A DNA stretch of 21,015 nt, taken from IMG/VR virus record IMGVR_UViG_3300006954_000005, positions 1 through 21,015 of that record. The stretch is one strand, 5' to 3'. Within the stretch, counting starts at the first letter, position 1. Each line of letters opens with the position of its first letter. The translations under genes were made by a program, and so were the position numbers. Shown piece after piece: positions 1 to 7,689 of this stretch. Below the pieces are notes generated by a model. The model was not told the DNA's origin and searched no databases. It saw only the letters and a program-made list of their open reading frames with translations. The stretch comes from a virus.

Positions 1-408
1 AGTCTTGCCCATCAAGTTCCCTCCAGCACCGGCCCCGATGTAACTAAGAGCGCTCGCCAATGCAGACGGAGATTGTTGAGGAGGGGGAGCTTGGATGACC
101 GCTCGATATTGACCAGATTCATTCTTCTGAGCTTTCAGAGCTGGAACCCATTGTCCGTTGACAAACGCTCGATATTCGCCAGCATCGTTCTTCTGGGCCT
201 TCTCGACCGGAATCCAGTTCTCCTGCTGAGATTGTGCTGGAGTAGTTTGAGCAGACGGAATGACTTGGGGCAACGGTGCTCTTAGTTCTGGAGTGTCTGG
301 AATCGCGTTAGCCTGAGAACCGAATGGATTCGGATAGACGGCCCTTAGGACTCGCTGATGGTTCTCCATTGCTTGTTGCCACCAAGCATCGCGTTCTTCA
401 GGCGTCAT
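1..408 (-). CDS. N-terminus of a long internal virion / ejection protein (cut by window edge)
   Basis: The frame runs from ATG 406-408 (ATGA overlap with the previous stop at 405) to the window edge without a stop: 136 codons. It starts MTPEERDAWWQQAMENHQRV, a helix with paired Trp, then a Pro/Ala/Gln-rich linker (27-62), two tandem 22-residue units NWIPVEKAQKNDAGEYRAFV (64-83) and QWVPALKAQKNESGQYRAVI (86-105), then Pro-Pro-Pro and an Ala/Ser/Gly-rich hydrophobic helix. Following two putative ejection genes, it is probably the large third member of the set. An enzymatic domain such as a transglycosylase, if present, would lie outside the window. Confidence 0.7.
   Translation of the reverse strand, partial: MTPEERDAWWQQAMENHQRVLRAVYPNPFGSQANAIPDTPELRAPLPQVIPSAQTTPAQSQQENWIPVEKAQKNDAGEYRAFVNGQWVPALKAQKNESGQYRAVIQAPPPQQSPSALASALSYIGAGAGGNLMGKT
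94..219 (-). repeat. Two tandem 22-residue coding repeats
   Basis: Trp-(Ile/Val)-Pro-x-x-Lys-Ala-Gln-Lys-Asn-x-x-Gly-x-Tyr-Arg-Ala occurs twice with a 22-residue step at the start of the truncated protein at 1-408. DNA of the two units is also recognisably alike, so the duplication is fairly recent compared with the other repeats in the window. Confidence 0.75.
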
Positions 409-1649
409 AGGTCTTTCCACCCTCCAGGAACGCTAGTTCCTTGCTGCATCTTCTGATAAATCTCCCTCGATCTCGGAAGTAGGAATCGAGTCTCGAAATC
501 ATCTCCACCATATCCGGACTCGTATTGTTTCTTTAGGCCCTTGAGTTGCCCAGCCATCAGAGTTTGGTATCTTCCAATCATCCCTGAAAGTTGCGCAGGA
601 CTATTCGATCTTGAAAGTTCCACAGCCAACTCCTGGCGCTCTTGTTGACCACCAGCGCTCGCATTCCCAACCACTGACTTGACGATTTCTTTCGCTACGA
701 TTCCCTTGATAGCATCAAAGTTCGTAGGAGTTGAACTACCAGTTTCTTCAGCGATTCTCTGAGCAAGTTGGTTAAACCGTTTGACGTTATTATTCTTCAG
801 AGCGTCGGCAGCATCGTTCAGTGTATCCAAGTGGTCGATAGCGACATTGAAAGCTCTGGTGGTACGACCTTCTACGCCCGTAGAAAATGCGTTCCTCGTC
901 TTCAGGGAAATTGCGTAGTTCTGGGCGTTATAGTCTGGATTGATCTCCATAACCTTCCGCATGGTCTCCTGAGCCCCAGGTGAGCGCATGGAAAATCCTT
1001 GAAGCGGTGCTTGCTTGTACTCCGCTATTGCTTTGGCATTTGTCGCGATAGTCGCTGGGTCAAGTTCCTTGGAAGCTTTCATCTCCTGAAATCTAGCTTC
1101 CGCAGCCGCTAGAGCGGCGTGCCTGGTTGACCAGACCGTGGGCGGGATAACATCTCCAGACTTATCCAGTTGCGCCTGAAGTTGTTTGGCCTCATTAGAT
1201 ATGTAGGGATTGTCGCTCTGCATCAGTGTCGAAAAGAGACCAGGATTCGTATCAGAGGTCCGATAGGTCTTCAATTCCTCCGTCTGAGCCCGATCCTTGT
1301 CTATCCGCTCTGCATGCGTGATAAGCTCAGGTTTCCCTAGAGCCAGACCCATTCTCCTCAAGAATGCTGGATCTTGCATATCAGCACTGCCGGCACCTTG
1401 GAACATCTTCAGTTGATTCTGTTTGAGTTGTGTCTCGGCACTTGGACCTACTAGACCCTGTAATTCAGGAGGCAATTTAGAAGGATCAATCGACCCAGAT
1501 TCCACACCTTTTACAATCTGTCCCAACAGACCCTGTTGCATGGCATTCTGTTGCTGCTGTCTCAGGAGGTCCTCCCGCTGCATCCCCTGTAGAACTTGTG
1601 GGTTCAAAGCCGAACCCAGGCCCCTCAGAGTGTCACCGAGGCCAGCCAT
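405..1649 (-). CDS. Alpha-helical internal virion / ejection protein candidate
   Basis: A 414-residue protein, nearly all helical and charged, with no Cys. The N-terminal 45 residues are Leu/Gln-rich (Gln-Gln-Gln-Gln at 31-34). Residues about 240-285 (Tyr-Asn-Ala-Gln-Asn-Tyr, then Phe-Ser-Thr-Gly-Val-Glu-Gly-Arg, then Ala-Ile-Asp-His-Leu-Asp-Thr-Leu-Asn-Asp-Ala) match a segment common in phage proteins ejected with the genome, usually written as Phe-x-x-Gly followed by Asn-x-x-Ile-x-His-Leu. It starts at ATG 1649, overlapping the previous stop by one base (TAATG) with GGGGGT upstream, and ends in an ATGA overlap with the next gene. The exact role is unproven; T7 gp15-type and P22 gp16-type proteins are functional parallels only. 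Confidence 0.65.
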   Translation of the reverse strand: MAGLGDTLRGLGSALNPQVLQGMQREDLLRQQQQNAMQQGLLGQIVKGVESGSIDPSKLPPELQGLVGPSAETQLKQNQLKMFQGAGSADMQDPAFLRRMGLALGKPELITHAERIDKDRAQTEELKTYRTSDTNPGLFSTLMQSDNPYISNEAKQLQAQLDKSGDVIPPTVWSTRHAALAAAEARFQEMKASKELDPATIATNAKAIAEYKQAPLQGFSMRSPGAQETMRKVMEINPDYNAQNYAISLKTRNAFSTGVEGRTTRAFNVAIDHLDTLNDAADALKNNNVKRFNQLAQRIAEETGSSTPTNFDAIKGIVAKEIVKSVVGNASAGGQQERQELAVELSRSNSPAQLSGMIGRYQTLMAGQLKGLKKQYESGYGGDDFETRFLLPRSREIYQKMQQGTSVPGGWKDL

Positions 1650-3391
1650 TACAGACCCCCGATGAAGTCGAAATAGTCATTCCCTGTACCACCGGAGAAC
1701 ATCGGATTGGTCGGGATAGTCGGATCGAATTGTCCAGTCGGGTCGTAGAAGTCGTTATTTCCGCCACCTTGGAAATTACCTTGAGTCGGGTTGCCGTATT
1801 GATCCACCCCGACAGGTCCTTGACCCGGACTAAACAGATTTCCTATCCCGTTGTACAGACTACTGCCCAATCCTCCTAGCCCAGATAGCAGACTTCCAAA
1901 CCCCGGACCTCTGTTTAGAAGGCTCCCAGAGGCCCCCAGACCTGCTCCTAGAAGTTTGTTGTAGGTCTGGTTGTTCTGGAGCATCCCTTTAAGGGCTTCG
2001 TTATAGAGCGCCCCTTGGGTCGCGGCGACTTGGGTTCCGGCTCTGGTAGCTAGGTCTCCCCTACCAAGTCCTCTCGTATAGTCGTAGTTGGCGAGTTGCT
2101 GATTTCCGAAAGACGATCCTCCTACCCCTCTTTGCTGAAGGCTGTTGGTAAGGGCCGTCCTACCCAGCCCTGTTTGCAGGTCGTAGGGATTGGTGATCGC
2201 GCCCATGAAGGCAGGAGCATTCAACGATCCGGCTGTATTGTTTATCAGACCGACCTGACCCGAAATGCCTTGTCTTTGCTGGTTCCCGAGATACCCAGCC
2301 AAGACAGCAGGAGAAAGACCGCCGATCAGGTTGAGAAGGTCTCCGAGACCCGATCCGCTAGTCTGGCCCGACTCGTCAAATCCAGGCGTCCCACCAGCGG
2401 AGGCTGTGGGTCCTCCTCCGCCCAAACCAGAGAGTGCTCCAAGTCCGAGTTTGGGGAGAATACTTGGAACTCCGCCAGCCCCACCGGCTGCACCACCGCC
2501 TTCCAAGGCCCCTGAGGCTATATCCCCACCACCACTGGGAAAGATAACAGAGCCGTCCGCACCATATTGCAGCGCCGCTGGAGCAACGTCCCCACCAAAT
2601 CCTCCGAAGGCGCTTCCACCTTCAGGAGCCGTAGCAGCTAAACCTCCTGTATCTCCAATTCCTCCAGCAGCGGCTCCAGCTTCTCCACCAGCGTCACCGA
2701 GAGCACCTAAAGCCCCACCGCCAGCAAGCCCCAGAATCCCGAAGGTGATACCTTGGGCGACTTTATCGACCCCTGTAGGTCTGGTGGTGCTGTAATAGTT
2801 CTCAGCATCTACTGCGCGTTGTTGCGGAGTCCTCAGATCTAGCATCCCGCCGTTACCAAGATTTAGCACTGTCCCACCAGAGGCATTCCCTTTACCCAAT
2901 CTAGCTCCAGTGAGGTCGATTGGATTTCCACTTTGATCGTAGAACTGTCCTCCACGATAGGTCGCATTGAGATTAGGAGAGTTTCCGCTTTCATCGTACA
3001 TACGGAAATTCTGCCCCTCAGACAATGGATAATTAGGAAGTCCAAAACTAGCAAGAGGATTAGTAGGACCGTTGAGTTGTGCTGGAGCGTTTGGAAGTCC
3101 TGTAGTTCCATTGAACCCTGGGGTCCCGCCTGCATACATCGTCCCGCCACTCAAAGTTCCAGCAGGATCGAATTGTCCCGTGGACTCATTGAATCCAGGC
3201 GTTCCTCCCGCAAACATATTTCCCGAACCCATCAACGGGTTTCTCTGAAGGAGCGCCGGATTTGTGGGACTGGGAAGCCCCGTGCCTTCGTTGAAGCCCG
3301 GTGTTCCACCAGCGTAATATGTCCCGTTGTTCGGGTTCATGAGATTGAACCCTTTGAACAGTCCGGAGACCAGAGGGTTGTAGAGGGCCAT
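1649..3391 (-). CDS. Glycine-rich internal virion / DNA-ejection protein candidate
   Basis: A 580-residue low-complexity protein, very rich in Gly, Ala, Leu, Asn and Ser. A good ribosome-binding site (AAGGAAGG) precedes ATG 3391. The N-terminal 100 residues hold three copies of AGGTPGFN (27-34, 61-68 and 87-94), and a fourth (AGGTPGFD) appears at 332-339. The motif Thr-Gly-Gln-Phe-Asp-Pro occurs near both ends (71-76 and 552-557). Gly/Ala/Leu-rich hydrophobic stretches at about 210-232, 308-325, 347-370 and 480-520 could insert into membranes, as expected for proteins ejected into the host envelope with the DNA. It is followed by an alpha-helical protein and a long protein start, the usual ejection gene trio. 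The function is inferred from composition and context. Confidence 0.65.
   Translation of the reverse strand: MALYNPLVSGLFKGFNLMNPNNGTYYAGGTPGFNEGTGLPSPTNPALLQRNPLMGSGNMFAGGTPGFNESTGQFDPAGTLSGGTMYAGGTPGFNGTTGLPNAPAQLNGPTNPLASFGLPNYPLSEGQNFRMYDESGNSPNLNATYRGGQFYDQSGNPIDLTGARLGKGNASGGTVLNLGNGGMLDLRTPQQRAVDAENYYSTTRPTGVDKVAQGITFGILGLAGGGALGALGDAGGEAGAAAGGIGDTGGLAATAPEGGSAFGGFGGDVAPAALQYGADGSVIFPSGGGDIASGALEGGGAAGGAGGVPSILPKLGLGALSGLGGGGPTASAGGTPGFDESGQTSGSGLGDLLNLIGGLSPAVLAGYLGNQQRQGISGQVGLINNTAGSLNAPAFMGAITNPYDLQTGLGRTALTNSLQQRGVGGSSFGNQQLANYDYTRGLGRGDLATRAGTQVAATQGALYNEALKGMLQNNQTYNKLLGAGLGASGSLLNRGPGFGSLLSGLGGLGSSLYNGIGNLFSPGQGPVGVDQYGNPTQGNFQGGGNNDFYDPTGQFDPTIPTNPMFSGGTGNDYFDFIGGL
2378..3313 (-). 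repeat. Coding repeat AGGTPGF(N/D), four copies
   Basis: Inside the glycine-rich protein the motif AGGTPGF recurs at residues 27, 61, 87 and 332. The first three copies are followed by Asn-(Glu/Gly)-(Gly/Ser/Thr)-Thr-Gly, spaced 34 and 26 residues apart, and the fourth by Asp-Glu-Ser-Gly. They are coding repeats, not mobile DNA. Confidence 0.8.
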
Positions 3392-3940
3392 CTAAACGCC
3401 CTTCCTTCCATTTATGGAATACAGGTACAAATTCCCCGAAGGGCTTCCATAGGGGACAACGCCCCTGTAGTAGAGAACTCCGTAATCTTTCAACGGATCG
3501 AACATCGACTTTTCGCTCTCGGTCGCCTTGACCAAGAAAACTCCGACATCCTTTTGAAAGCGCATCATGTGACACAAGGCGATGAGACTTCGCTTCCTGC
3601 TCGTTTCACCAGCCCACTTGAAGAAATAAATAACCGGCTCGAACGTCCACCCGTCTGTCTTGATTCCGACAAGACCTACTTGACCTCTACCGGATTTGAA
3701 CTGGGAACTATCGTCCTCGATGATCCACAGAAGATTAAAAGCGCCGAATTGCACGACCATCGCTGGAAGAAAATCCTCCTGCGTCAATCCTTGAGGGATC
3801 GGGAAAGAGCCGTTCTTATACGCGGCCCACAAAAACCCTAGATCGGTCTCCAGGTACTTTCTTACGAACGGACGCGAGTCCTTGAAAATCTCCTTGCGTC
3901 TTTTCTCATGTTCCGAAGGTCTCTTCAGCACCGCGCTCAC
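3392..3940 (-). CDS. GNAT-like protein in the tail module (hypothetical)
   Basis: A 182-residue protein starting with GTG in a GTGA overlap. After a charged helix (2-30), the order of elements suggests an acyltransferase-type alpha/beta fold: Gly-Arg-Gly-Gln-Val-Gly-Leu-Val-Gly-Ile (strand pair near 84-93), Phe-Glu-Pro-Val-Ile-Tyr-Phe-Phe-Lys-Trp-Ala (about 100-110, where GNAT proteins have the central strand), Ser-Arg-Lys-Arg-Ser-Leu-Ile-Ala-Leu (the pyrophosphate-loop and helix position), then Asp-Pro-Leu-Lys-Asp-Tyr-Gly-Val-Leu-Tyr-Tyr-Arg-Gly (C-terminal strand). The classical Gln/Arg-x-x-Gly-x-Gly/Ala loop is not intact, so enzyme activity is doubtful. Such proteins are often found between tail hub and internal virion protein genes of podovirus-like phages; the role is unknown. 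Confidence 0.55.
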   Translation of the reverse strand: MSAVLKRPSEHEKRRKEIFKDSRPFVRKYLETDLGFLWAAYKNGSFPIPQGLTQEDFLPAMVVQFGAFNLLWIIEDDSSQFKSGRGQVGLVGIKTDGWTFEPVIYFFKWAGETSRKRSLIALCHMMRFQKDVGVFLVKATESEKSMFDPLKDYGVLYYRGVVPYGSPSGNLYLYSINGRKGV

Positions 3941-5541
3941 GTAAGCAGGTCTATAGAATCAACCTGGAAATTCGTGCTCGTATCCAAGGATGTGGAGAAA
4001 AAGAATCCCGGACCCTTACCAGTAGGACTGAAACTCTGATCGCTGATCTTCTGCAAGAAAGCCAGTCCCGAGCTCCAGTAGGTCGAGGCTCCGGACCAAT
4101 ATTTGGTATCGCCCCAATAGTTCCCTGTGAAAGCTGTAGGTGCTCCTTTCAGAGTCACCACGGAGGAGGAGACGTTGTATTCATCTCCCCAGTCGAAACT
4201 CAACGTCAAGTCACAGGCCGTCAAGACTCGCCGATATTGAACGATTCCATGCAGGATCTTGTGCATCAAATCAAGGCCACCTTGACCGTTCTTATCCGCA
4301 CCCTCACCGTTGTAGATGTATCTCGTCCTTCTCAGAACAGCGATGGTCGAGGAACTCGCGTCCCCACTTCCTGTCCCGTTGATGTCGAATATCCTTCCTG
4401 CGGAGTCGCCGATAAAGACCGTGAAAACTTGAGTCCCTGGAATCTTCATGTACTTCGCCGCGTTGGTGTTGAAGTTGAAACTCTCGGCAGTTTTATAGAC
4501 CGACCAGGGAGACATCTGATCTCCAGCGGCGACTACACGACCTCCTCCTCCAAGGAGAGCCTTGAACAGGACTAAGACTTTATCCACCACGAAAAAGAAG
4601 ACCTTCTGATTCTTCTGATCGTAGGCAATGATTGCGCCGGTCAGGTCTTTAGTAGTGGTCGGTATCCATCTGGAAACGTCGTCCGTCGCTACATCTCCGG
4701 ATTCCACGGTCGCGGAGAAGAGATCGATCTTCCCGCCCTGACGCATGTAAATAACGTCATTACCGATGTTCGCTATCGATTCCGATCCCGTCGCTGCCGA
4801 CCCAGCATAGAATTCATCGAACTTGTACGTAGAGGCATCGGACCCGGAGAGCCTGTAAAGCCTTCCGCTCTCAGTCGAGATCACGAGTTGATCGTAGAAT
4901 AAGACCATCCCGTTGATAGGCTTTAAGTCCGGGCTGAGTAGGAAAAACGCTTCCGTCCCCGTAGCGAACGAAGCCCCGCCGGTCTCTTGAGGTCCGCCTC
5001 TCACAGATGTATCGTAGGAGGTAGGGTCCTCGAACTTGGAGGCTACTATCAGGTGAGGCGTGTCCGTTGTGGTAGTTACATTGGCAAGCCACACCCGACC
5101 GTCTTTGACCACTCCATACTTGGCGAAAAGGGAAACGCCAAGCCCAGTAGTCTGCGTGCTAAAAGTCGTCCCATCCCATTGTTTTACGACTGTGGCCTTG
5201 GCTATATCAGTGATGATTAAATAGTCACCAAGGGACCAGTAGGTGTCCCTCAATCTTGAATTGCTGGATACGGTGCCCTTAGAAGTGAAGGTCGAAGCGC
5301 CATTCCAGAGATAGACCGTGTCTCCAGACTGGACTAAGGTAGTCTCGGAGTTATCTCGTTTTACCAACTGAAGGAAGCCGTTAACTGCCGATGCGTTAGT
5401 CGCTGTGCCTTTCAGGTCTATCGGAGCCCGAGGGATTAATTTCGTCTGATTCAGCCCAAGCTCGAAGTTCTGTCCGAAGCCGCATTCGTGTATCGAGGGC
5501 GTCTGTAATTCATTCAGGCCCCCCGGAAATATGAGCCTCAT
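3937..5541 (-). CDS. Tail hub/stabilisation protein (beta-propeller-like)
   Basis: A 534-residue beta-rich protein. It starts Phe-Pro-Gly-Gly-Leu-Asn-Glu-Leu and goes on to repeated hydrophobic strand pairs such as Asp-Thr-Val-Tyr-Leu-Trp-Asn-Gly, Asp-Tyr-Leu-Ile-Ile-Thr-Asp, Gly-Arg-Val-Trp-Leu-Ala-Asn, Gln-Leu-Val-Ile-Ser-Thr-Glu-Ser-Gly-Arg-Leu-Tyr-Arg-Leu-Ser-Gly-Ser and Asp-Val-Ile-Tyr-Met-Arg. Such blade-like repeats are typical of the P22 gp10 and T7 gp12 type nozzle proteins that close the tail and hold the packaged DNA. The last 120 residues (Trp-Gly-Asp-Thr-Lys-Tyr-Trp-Ser-Gly) form a separate beta domain usual in this class. It lies between adaptor and GNAT-like genes, with ATGA and GTGA overlaps at both ends. 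Confidence 0.85.
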   Translation of the reverse strand: MRLIFPGGLNELQTPSIHECGFGQNFELGLNQTKLIPRAPIDLKGTATNASAVNGFLQLVKRDNSETTLVQSGDTVYLWNGASTFTSKGTVSSNSRLRDTYWSLGDYLIITDIAKATVVKQWDGTTFSTQTTGLGVSLFAKYGVVKDGRVWLANVTTTTDTPHLIVASKFEDPTSYDTSVRGGPQETGGASFATGTEAFFLLSPDLKPINGMVLFYDQLVISTESGRLYRLSGSDASTYKFDEFYAGSAATGSESIANIGNDVIYMRQGGKIDLFSATVESGDVATDDVSRWIPTTTKDLTGAIIAYDQKNQKVFFFVVDKVLVLFKALLGGGGRVVAAGDQMSPWSVYKTAESFNFNTNAAKYMKIPGTQVFTVFIGDSAGRIFDINGTGSGDASSSTIAVLRRTRYIYNGEGADKNGQGGLDLMHKILHGIVQYRRVLTACDLTLSFDWGDEYNVSSSVVTLKGAPTAFTGNYWGDTKYWSGASTYWSSGLAFLQKISDQSFSPTGKGPGFFFSTSLDTSTNFQVDSIDLLT

Positions 5542-6221
5542 CTGTAAATCGGCGCGTAGTACCTCGGCGGATTCTTGCCGATGATGAGATCAGCCAATAC
5601 GGCCTTGGCCTTTATATGTTCCGGGTCCTGAGCTATCAGAGCCGGGTCCATGCCTTCATAGACCATCTTGAAACGCCTTGCAGCAAGTCTGCAAAACGCT
5701 TGGGCCTCTTGCTCGTTGTGAAACGGCAGCGTATCCGTGGCATTCGTCACCGATACGTCGGCTTCGTAGTCGTAGGCGTAGGTCACAACGCCTTGAGGCA
5801 CCGGATAGAAGGAAATTTGCTTGGTCGTCGTCGCCTCGAAGTAGAAATAGAACGGCGTGCTCTGCTGAGTCTTGTAGTTGTAGACCGAGACCTTTAGAGC
5901 ATCCTCACCACCAGGGTAGAGAAACATCTCGAAATTCGATGTCGAGTCGTATAGCATTGCTTTACCGAAAAACCGAATGAAGTCCGTAGCCAAGGCATAG
6001 CTTCTAGTCCCCTGGACAGTGACGATGCTTCCGGTGGTCTTTTTCTCGTAAGGAAGAAGCGTGTCCGAGGTCAGTTCGTTCAATTCATCTTGAATAGAAA
6101 TCTGGGCTAGATTTATCGTCGCCCCATGCTGTAGATCAGAGAATGTCGTAGGAGCGTCCGTGTCCCCTCTCAAAATTCCCTCGATCCTCATGATCCTGGT
6201 GACAGCGGAGAGAAAGTTCAC
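5538..6221 (-). CDS. Head-tail adaptor / tail completion protein
   Basis: A 227-residue mostly helical protein. The N-terminal part (MNFLSAVTRIMRIEG, then Thr-Phe-Ser-Asp-Leu-Gln-His-Gly-Ala-Thr-Ile-Asn-Leu-Ala-Gln and Ile-Gln-Asp-Glu-Leu-Asn-Glu-Leu) is the common start of podoviral adaptor proteins that dock under the portal. The middle holds a beta insertion (Tyr-Ala-Leu-Ala-Thr-Asp-Phe-Ile-Arg, then Phe-Tyr-Pro-Val-Pro-Gln), and the C-terminus returns to helices with Glu-Gln-Glu-Ala-Gln-Ala-Phe-Cys-Arg-Leu-Ala-Ala-Arg-Arg. The GTG start has AGGAGG six bases ahead. The following tail-hub gene overlaps by ATGA. This matches the adaptor-then-hub order of short-tailed phages; T7 gp11 and P22 gp4 are functional analogues, and I do not claim homology to either. 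Confidence 0.8.
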   Translation of the reverse strand: MNFLSAVTRIMRIEGILRGDTDAPTTFSDLQHGATINLAQISIQDELNELTSDTLLPYEKKTTGSIVTVQGTRSYALATDFIRFFGKAMLYDSTSNFEMFLYPGGEDALKVSVYNYKTQQSTPFYFYFEATTTKQISFYPVPQGVVTYAYDYEADVSVTNATDTLPFHNEQEAQAFCRLAARRFKMVYEGMDPALIAQDPEHIKAKAVLADLIIGKNPPRYYAPIYR

Positions 6222-6550
6222 TCCAACCCTCCTAGTAGAGGTCTAAGCCCCTCCATTACGTGCTTCTTTATCTCGTCCCTGGTCAGTCTATTCGCCGAAG
6301 CATGAGAAAGAATGCTGGGCTTGGTGAGGATGAACGTAAAAGCTGTATGCGGCATTTCTACGGATACAATGAATCGACCGTCTTTCTTTGGCTTTTCCTT
6401 TGGAGGATTCGGAGGAACTTGTACAGGAGGTAAAAGTGCAGGAGCAGGTTCAGAAACGTCGAATCCGTCATTTAGGGGACTTGCTGCGTATCTGGCCTTT
6501 TGGGCCTCGCGTTTGGCAGTTTTCAGTCTTGCCGCTTCAAACTGATCCAT
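6218..6550 (-). CDS. Small hypothetical protein (110 aa) between capsid and adaptor
   Basis: A 110-residue protein with no recognised family. The first 25 residues are a charged helix (MDQFEAARLKTAKREAQKAR), then comes a Pro/Lys-rich linker (33-55, including Pro-Pro-x-Val-Pro-Pro-Asn-Pro-Pro-Lys), then a beta-type segment Phe-Ile-Val-Ser-Val-Glu and a C-terminal helix ending Gly-Gly-Leu-Glu. ATG 6550 lies about nine bases after the terminator T run, with only weak GGA upstream. An in-frame ATG at 6661 would add 37 residues inside the conserved end of the capsid gene and is unlikely. The stop overlaps the next GTG (GTGA). A minor head or head-completion role is only a guess from position. Confidence 0.6.
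   Translation of the reverse strand: MDQFEAARLKTAKREAQKARYAASPLNDGFDVSEPAPALLPPVQVPPNPPKEKPKKDGRFIVSVEMPHTAFTFILTKPSILSHASANRLTRDEIKKHVMEGLRPLLGGLE
6228..6233 (-). promoter_or_regulatory. Strong ribosome-binding site for the adaptor GTG start
   Basis: AGGAGG lies six bases before GTG 6219-6221. This near-consensus site fixes the non-ATG start of the adaptor gene and would let it be translated independently of the upstream gene. Confidence 0.7.
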
Positions 6551-6559
6551 AAAAGTCCA

Positions 6560-6586
6560 AAGGAAAAGCCCCCGTTGCCGAGGGCT
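6560..6586 (-). terminator. Rho-independent terminator after the capsid gene
   Basis: On the minus strand, five bases after the capsid stop, AGCCCTCG (6579-6586) pairs with CGGGGGCT (6567-6574) around a GCAA tetraloop: eight pairs, one of them G-U, six to seven G-C. TTTTCCTTT follows (the T run starts within the last stem base). It is the only clear intrinsic terminator I found. Partial termination would give more capsid mRNA than tail mRNA. Confidence 0.75.
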
Positions 6587-6591
6587 GAAGG

Positions 6592-7689
6592 TCAGTATTT
6601 CTTGGAAAGAGTCTGGATTTTTGCAATCCAATTCTCGTTTAGCCGTTTGCCGGCAAACCATGATTTCCAGGCCAAAGACCCTTGTTCGTTGAACGGATCG
6701 GCCACACCCGAACTTCCGGGTTTGTGATAGATCAGTTCAACCGTGGGGACTCGGTCGTACATCATGTAGATTTCCTTGGCGTGGTTTTCACCCAGACCAA
6801 TCGAACCTACCGCTTCCCGACCGTAAATGAAGGTCGAGTACACGTCATGCAGCACCGCCGAGGAACCGTGGAAGCCAGCGGCGGCAGCGGACTCAGTGGA
6901 ACCGTCCGAGATGATCGGAGCGATTTCAGTCGAGCACCACCGCACACCACCTACAGCCCCAAACTCGCCCGGTTCGGTTTCCGTATATCCGCCGTATTGT
7001 TCCACCGGGATAAAGCCAGTGAGGGCGCGGATTTCTTCTTCCACGTCCACATGGCAAATACCGTAGAACGACTGACGAATAGGCGAAGTCCCGATATTCT
7101 GAGACCCGAAACCTGCGGGAGTGAACTTCATTGCTGAATTGCGATTCAACTGATTGACACAGAAACGAATGTCATTCAGGTTGATCGCCTCTGCAATCGA
7201 GGAATAGGTAGCGGCCACTGTTCCGGCCGATCCATTCCCAATCCTGACGATTACAGATTCGCCGTCGTAGACGTTCCTCATCAGGGTGTTCAACGACTCC
7301 CCGGCATTCGCCCCCATGGTGTCCATCAGGGCCGCCGAGTTGCTATTGACGTTGAAGAGGTCGATCTCTTCGGTGAGGCTTAGTGCATTGCCGAACTTTT
7401 GAATCGCAACCGTTACGTCGGTGATCGTCGGGCGAACCGAACTACGACCGAATCCAAAAGCAGGAGTCGTTCCTTCGGTGTTCTCCGTCAGAGCCGTTGT
7501 AACCGCCGTAAGGTTCTCAATACGACGCCATTTGACTGACGCCGCACCTTGAGCCTTTTCCAGACTACCCGGGAGGGTTCCGTTGAAATACGGAAGCCTC
7601 TTTCGCGCTGCGGAGAGCAGAGTCTCCATCAGCACGAAATTTACCGGTGCCGGTACGGTTGATGCAAAGTTAGACTGAAGTAGAGCCAC
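6592..7689 (-). CDS. Major capsid protein, N4 gp56-like family
   Basis: A 365-residue protein in the scaffold-then-capsid position, assigned to the N4 gp56-type major capsid family. The C-terminus is diagnostic: Asp-Pro-Phe-Asn-Glu-Gln-Gly-Ser-Leu-Ala-Trp-Lys-Ser-Trp-Phe-Ala, then Arg-Leu-Asn-Glu-Asn-Trp-Ile. The N-terminal arm Ala-Arg-Lys-Arg-Leu-Pro-Tyr-Phe, the Thr-Pro-Ala-Phe-Gly-Phe-Gly-Arg-Ser-Ser-Val run and the Ile-Gln-Lys-Phe-Gly-Asn-Ala-Leu-Ser-Leu-Thr-Glu-Glu helix also fit this HK97-fold family. It builds the icosahedral head. The start codon is GTG with AGAGGAG six bases upstream, both inside a hairpin. A rho-independent terminator lies five bases after the stop, so capsid mRNA probably can end here. 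Confidence 0.92.
   Translation of the reverse strand: MALLQSNFASTVPAPVNFVLMETLLSAARKRLPYFNGTLPGSLEKAQGAASVKWRRIENLTAVTTALTENTEGTTPAFGFGRSSVRPTITDVTVAIQKFGNALSLTEEIDLFNVNSNSAALMDTMGANAGESLNTLMRNVYDGESVIVRIGNGSAGTVAATYSSIAEAINLNDIRFCVNQLNRNSAMKFTPAGFGSQNIGTSPIRQSFYGICHVDVEEEIRALTGFIPVEQYGGYTETEPGEFGAVGGVRWCSTEIAPIISDGSTESAAAAGFHGSSAVLHDVYSTFIYGREAVGSIGLGENHAKEIYMMYDRVPTVELIYHKPGSSGVADPFNEQGSLAWKSWFAGKRLNENWIAKIQTLSKKY

Noticed and set aside
2265-2795. Plus-strand Pro/Ser-rich open frame
   Set aside because: Proline runs are the antisense reading of Gly codons of the glycine-rich protein; not a gene.
2933-3841. Plus-strand open frame of about 300 codons over the glycine-rich and GNAT-like genes
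   Set aside because: It crosses two well-supported minus-strand genes, has no ribosome-binding context and has Ser/Arg/Ile-rich shadow composition.
6551-6661. Upstream ATG at 6661 for the 110-residue protein
   Set aside because: The extra 37 codons read through the conserved C-terminal end of the capsid gene and the terminator hairpin.
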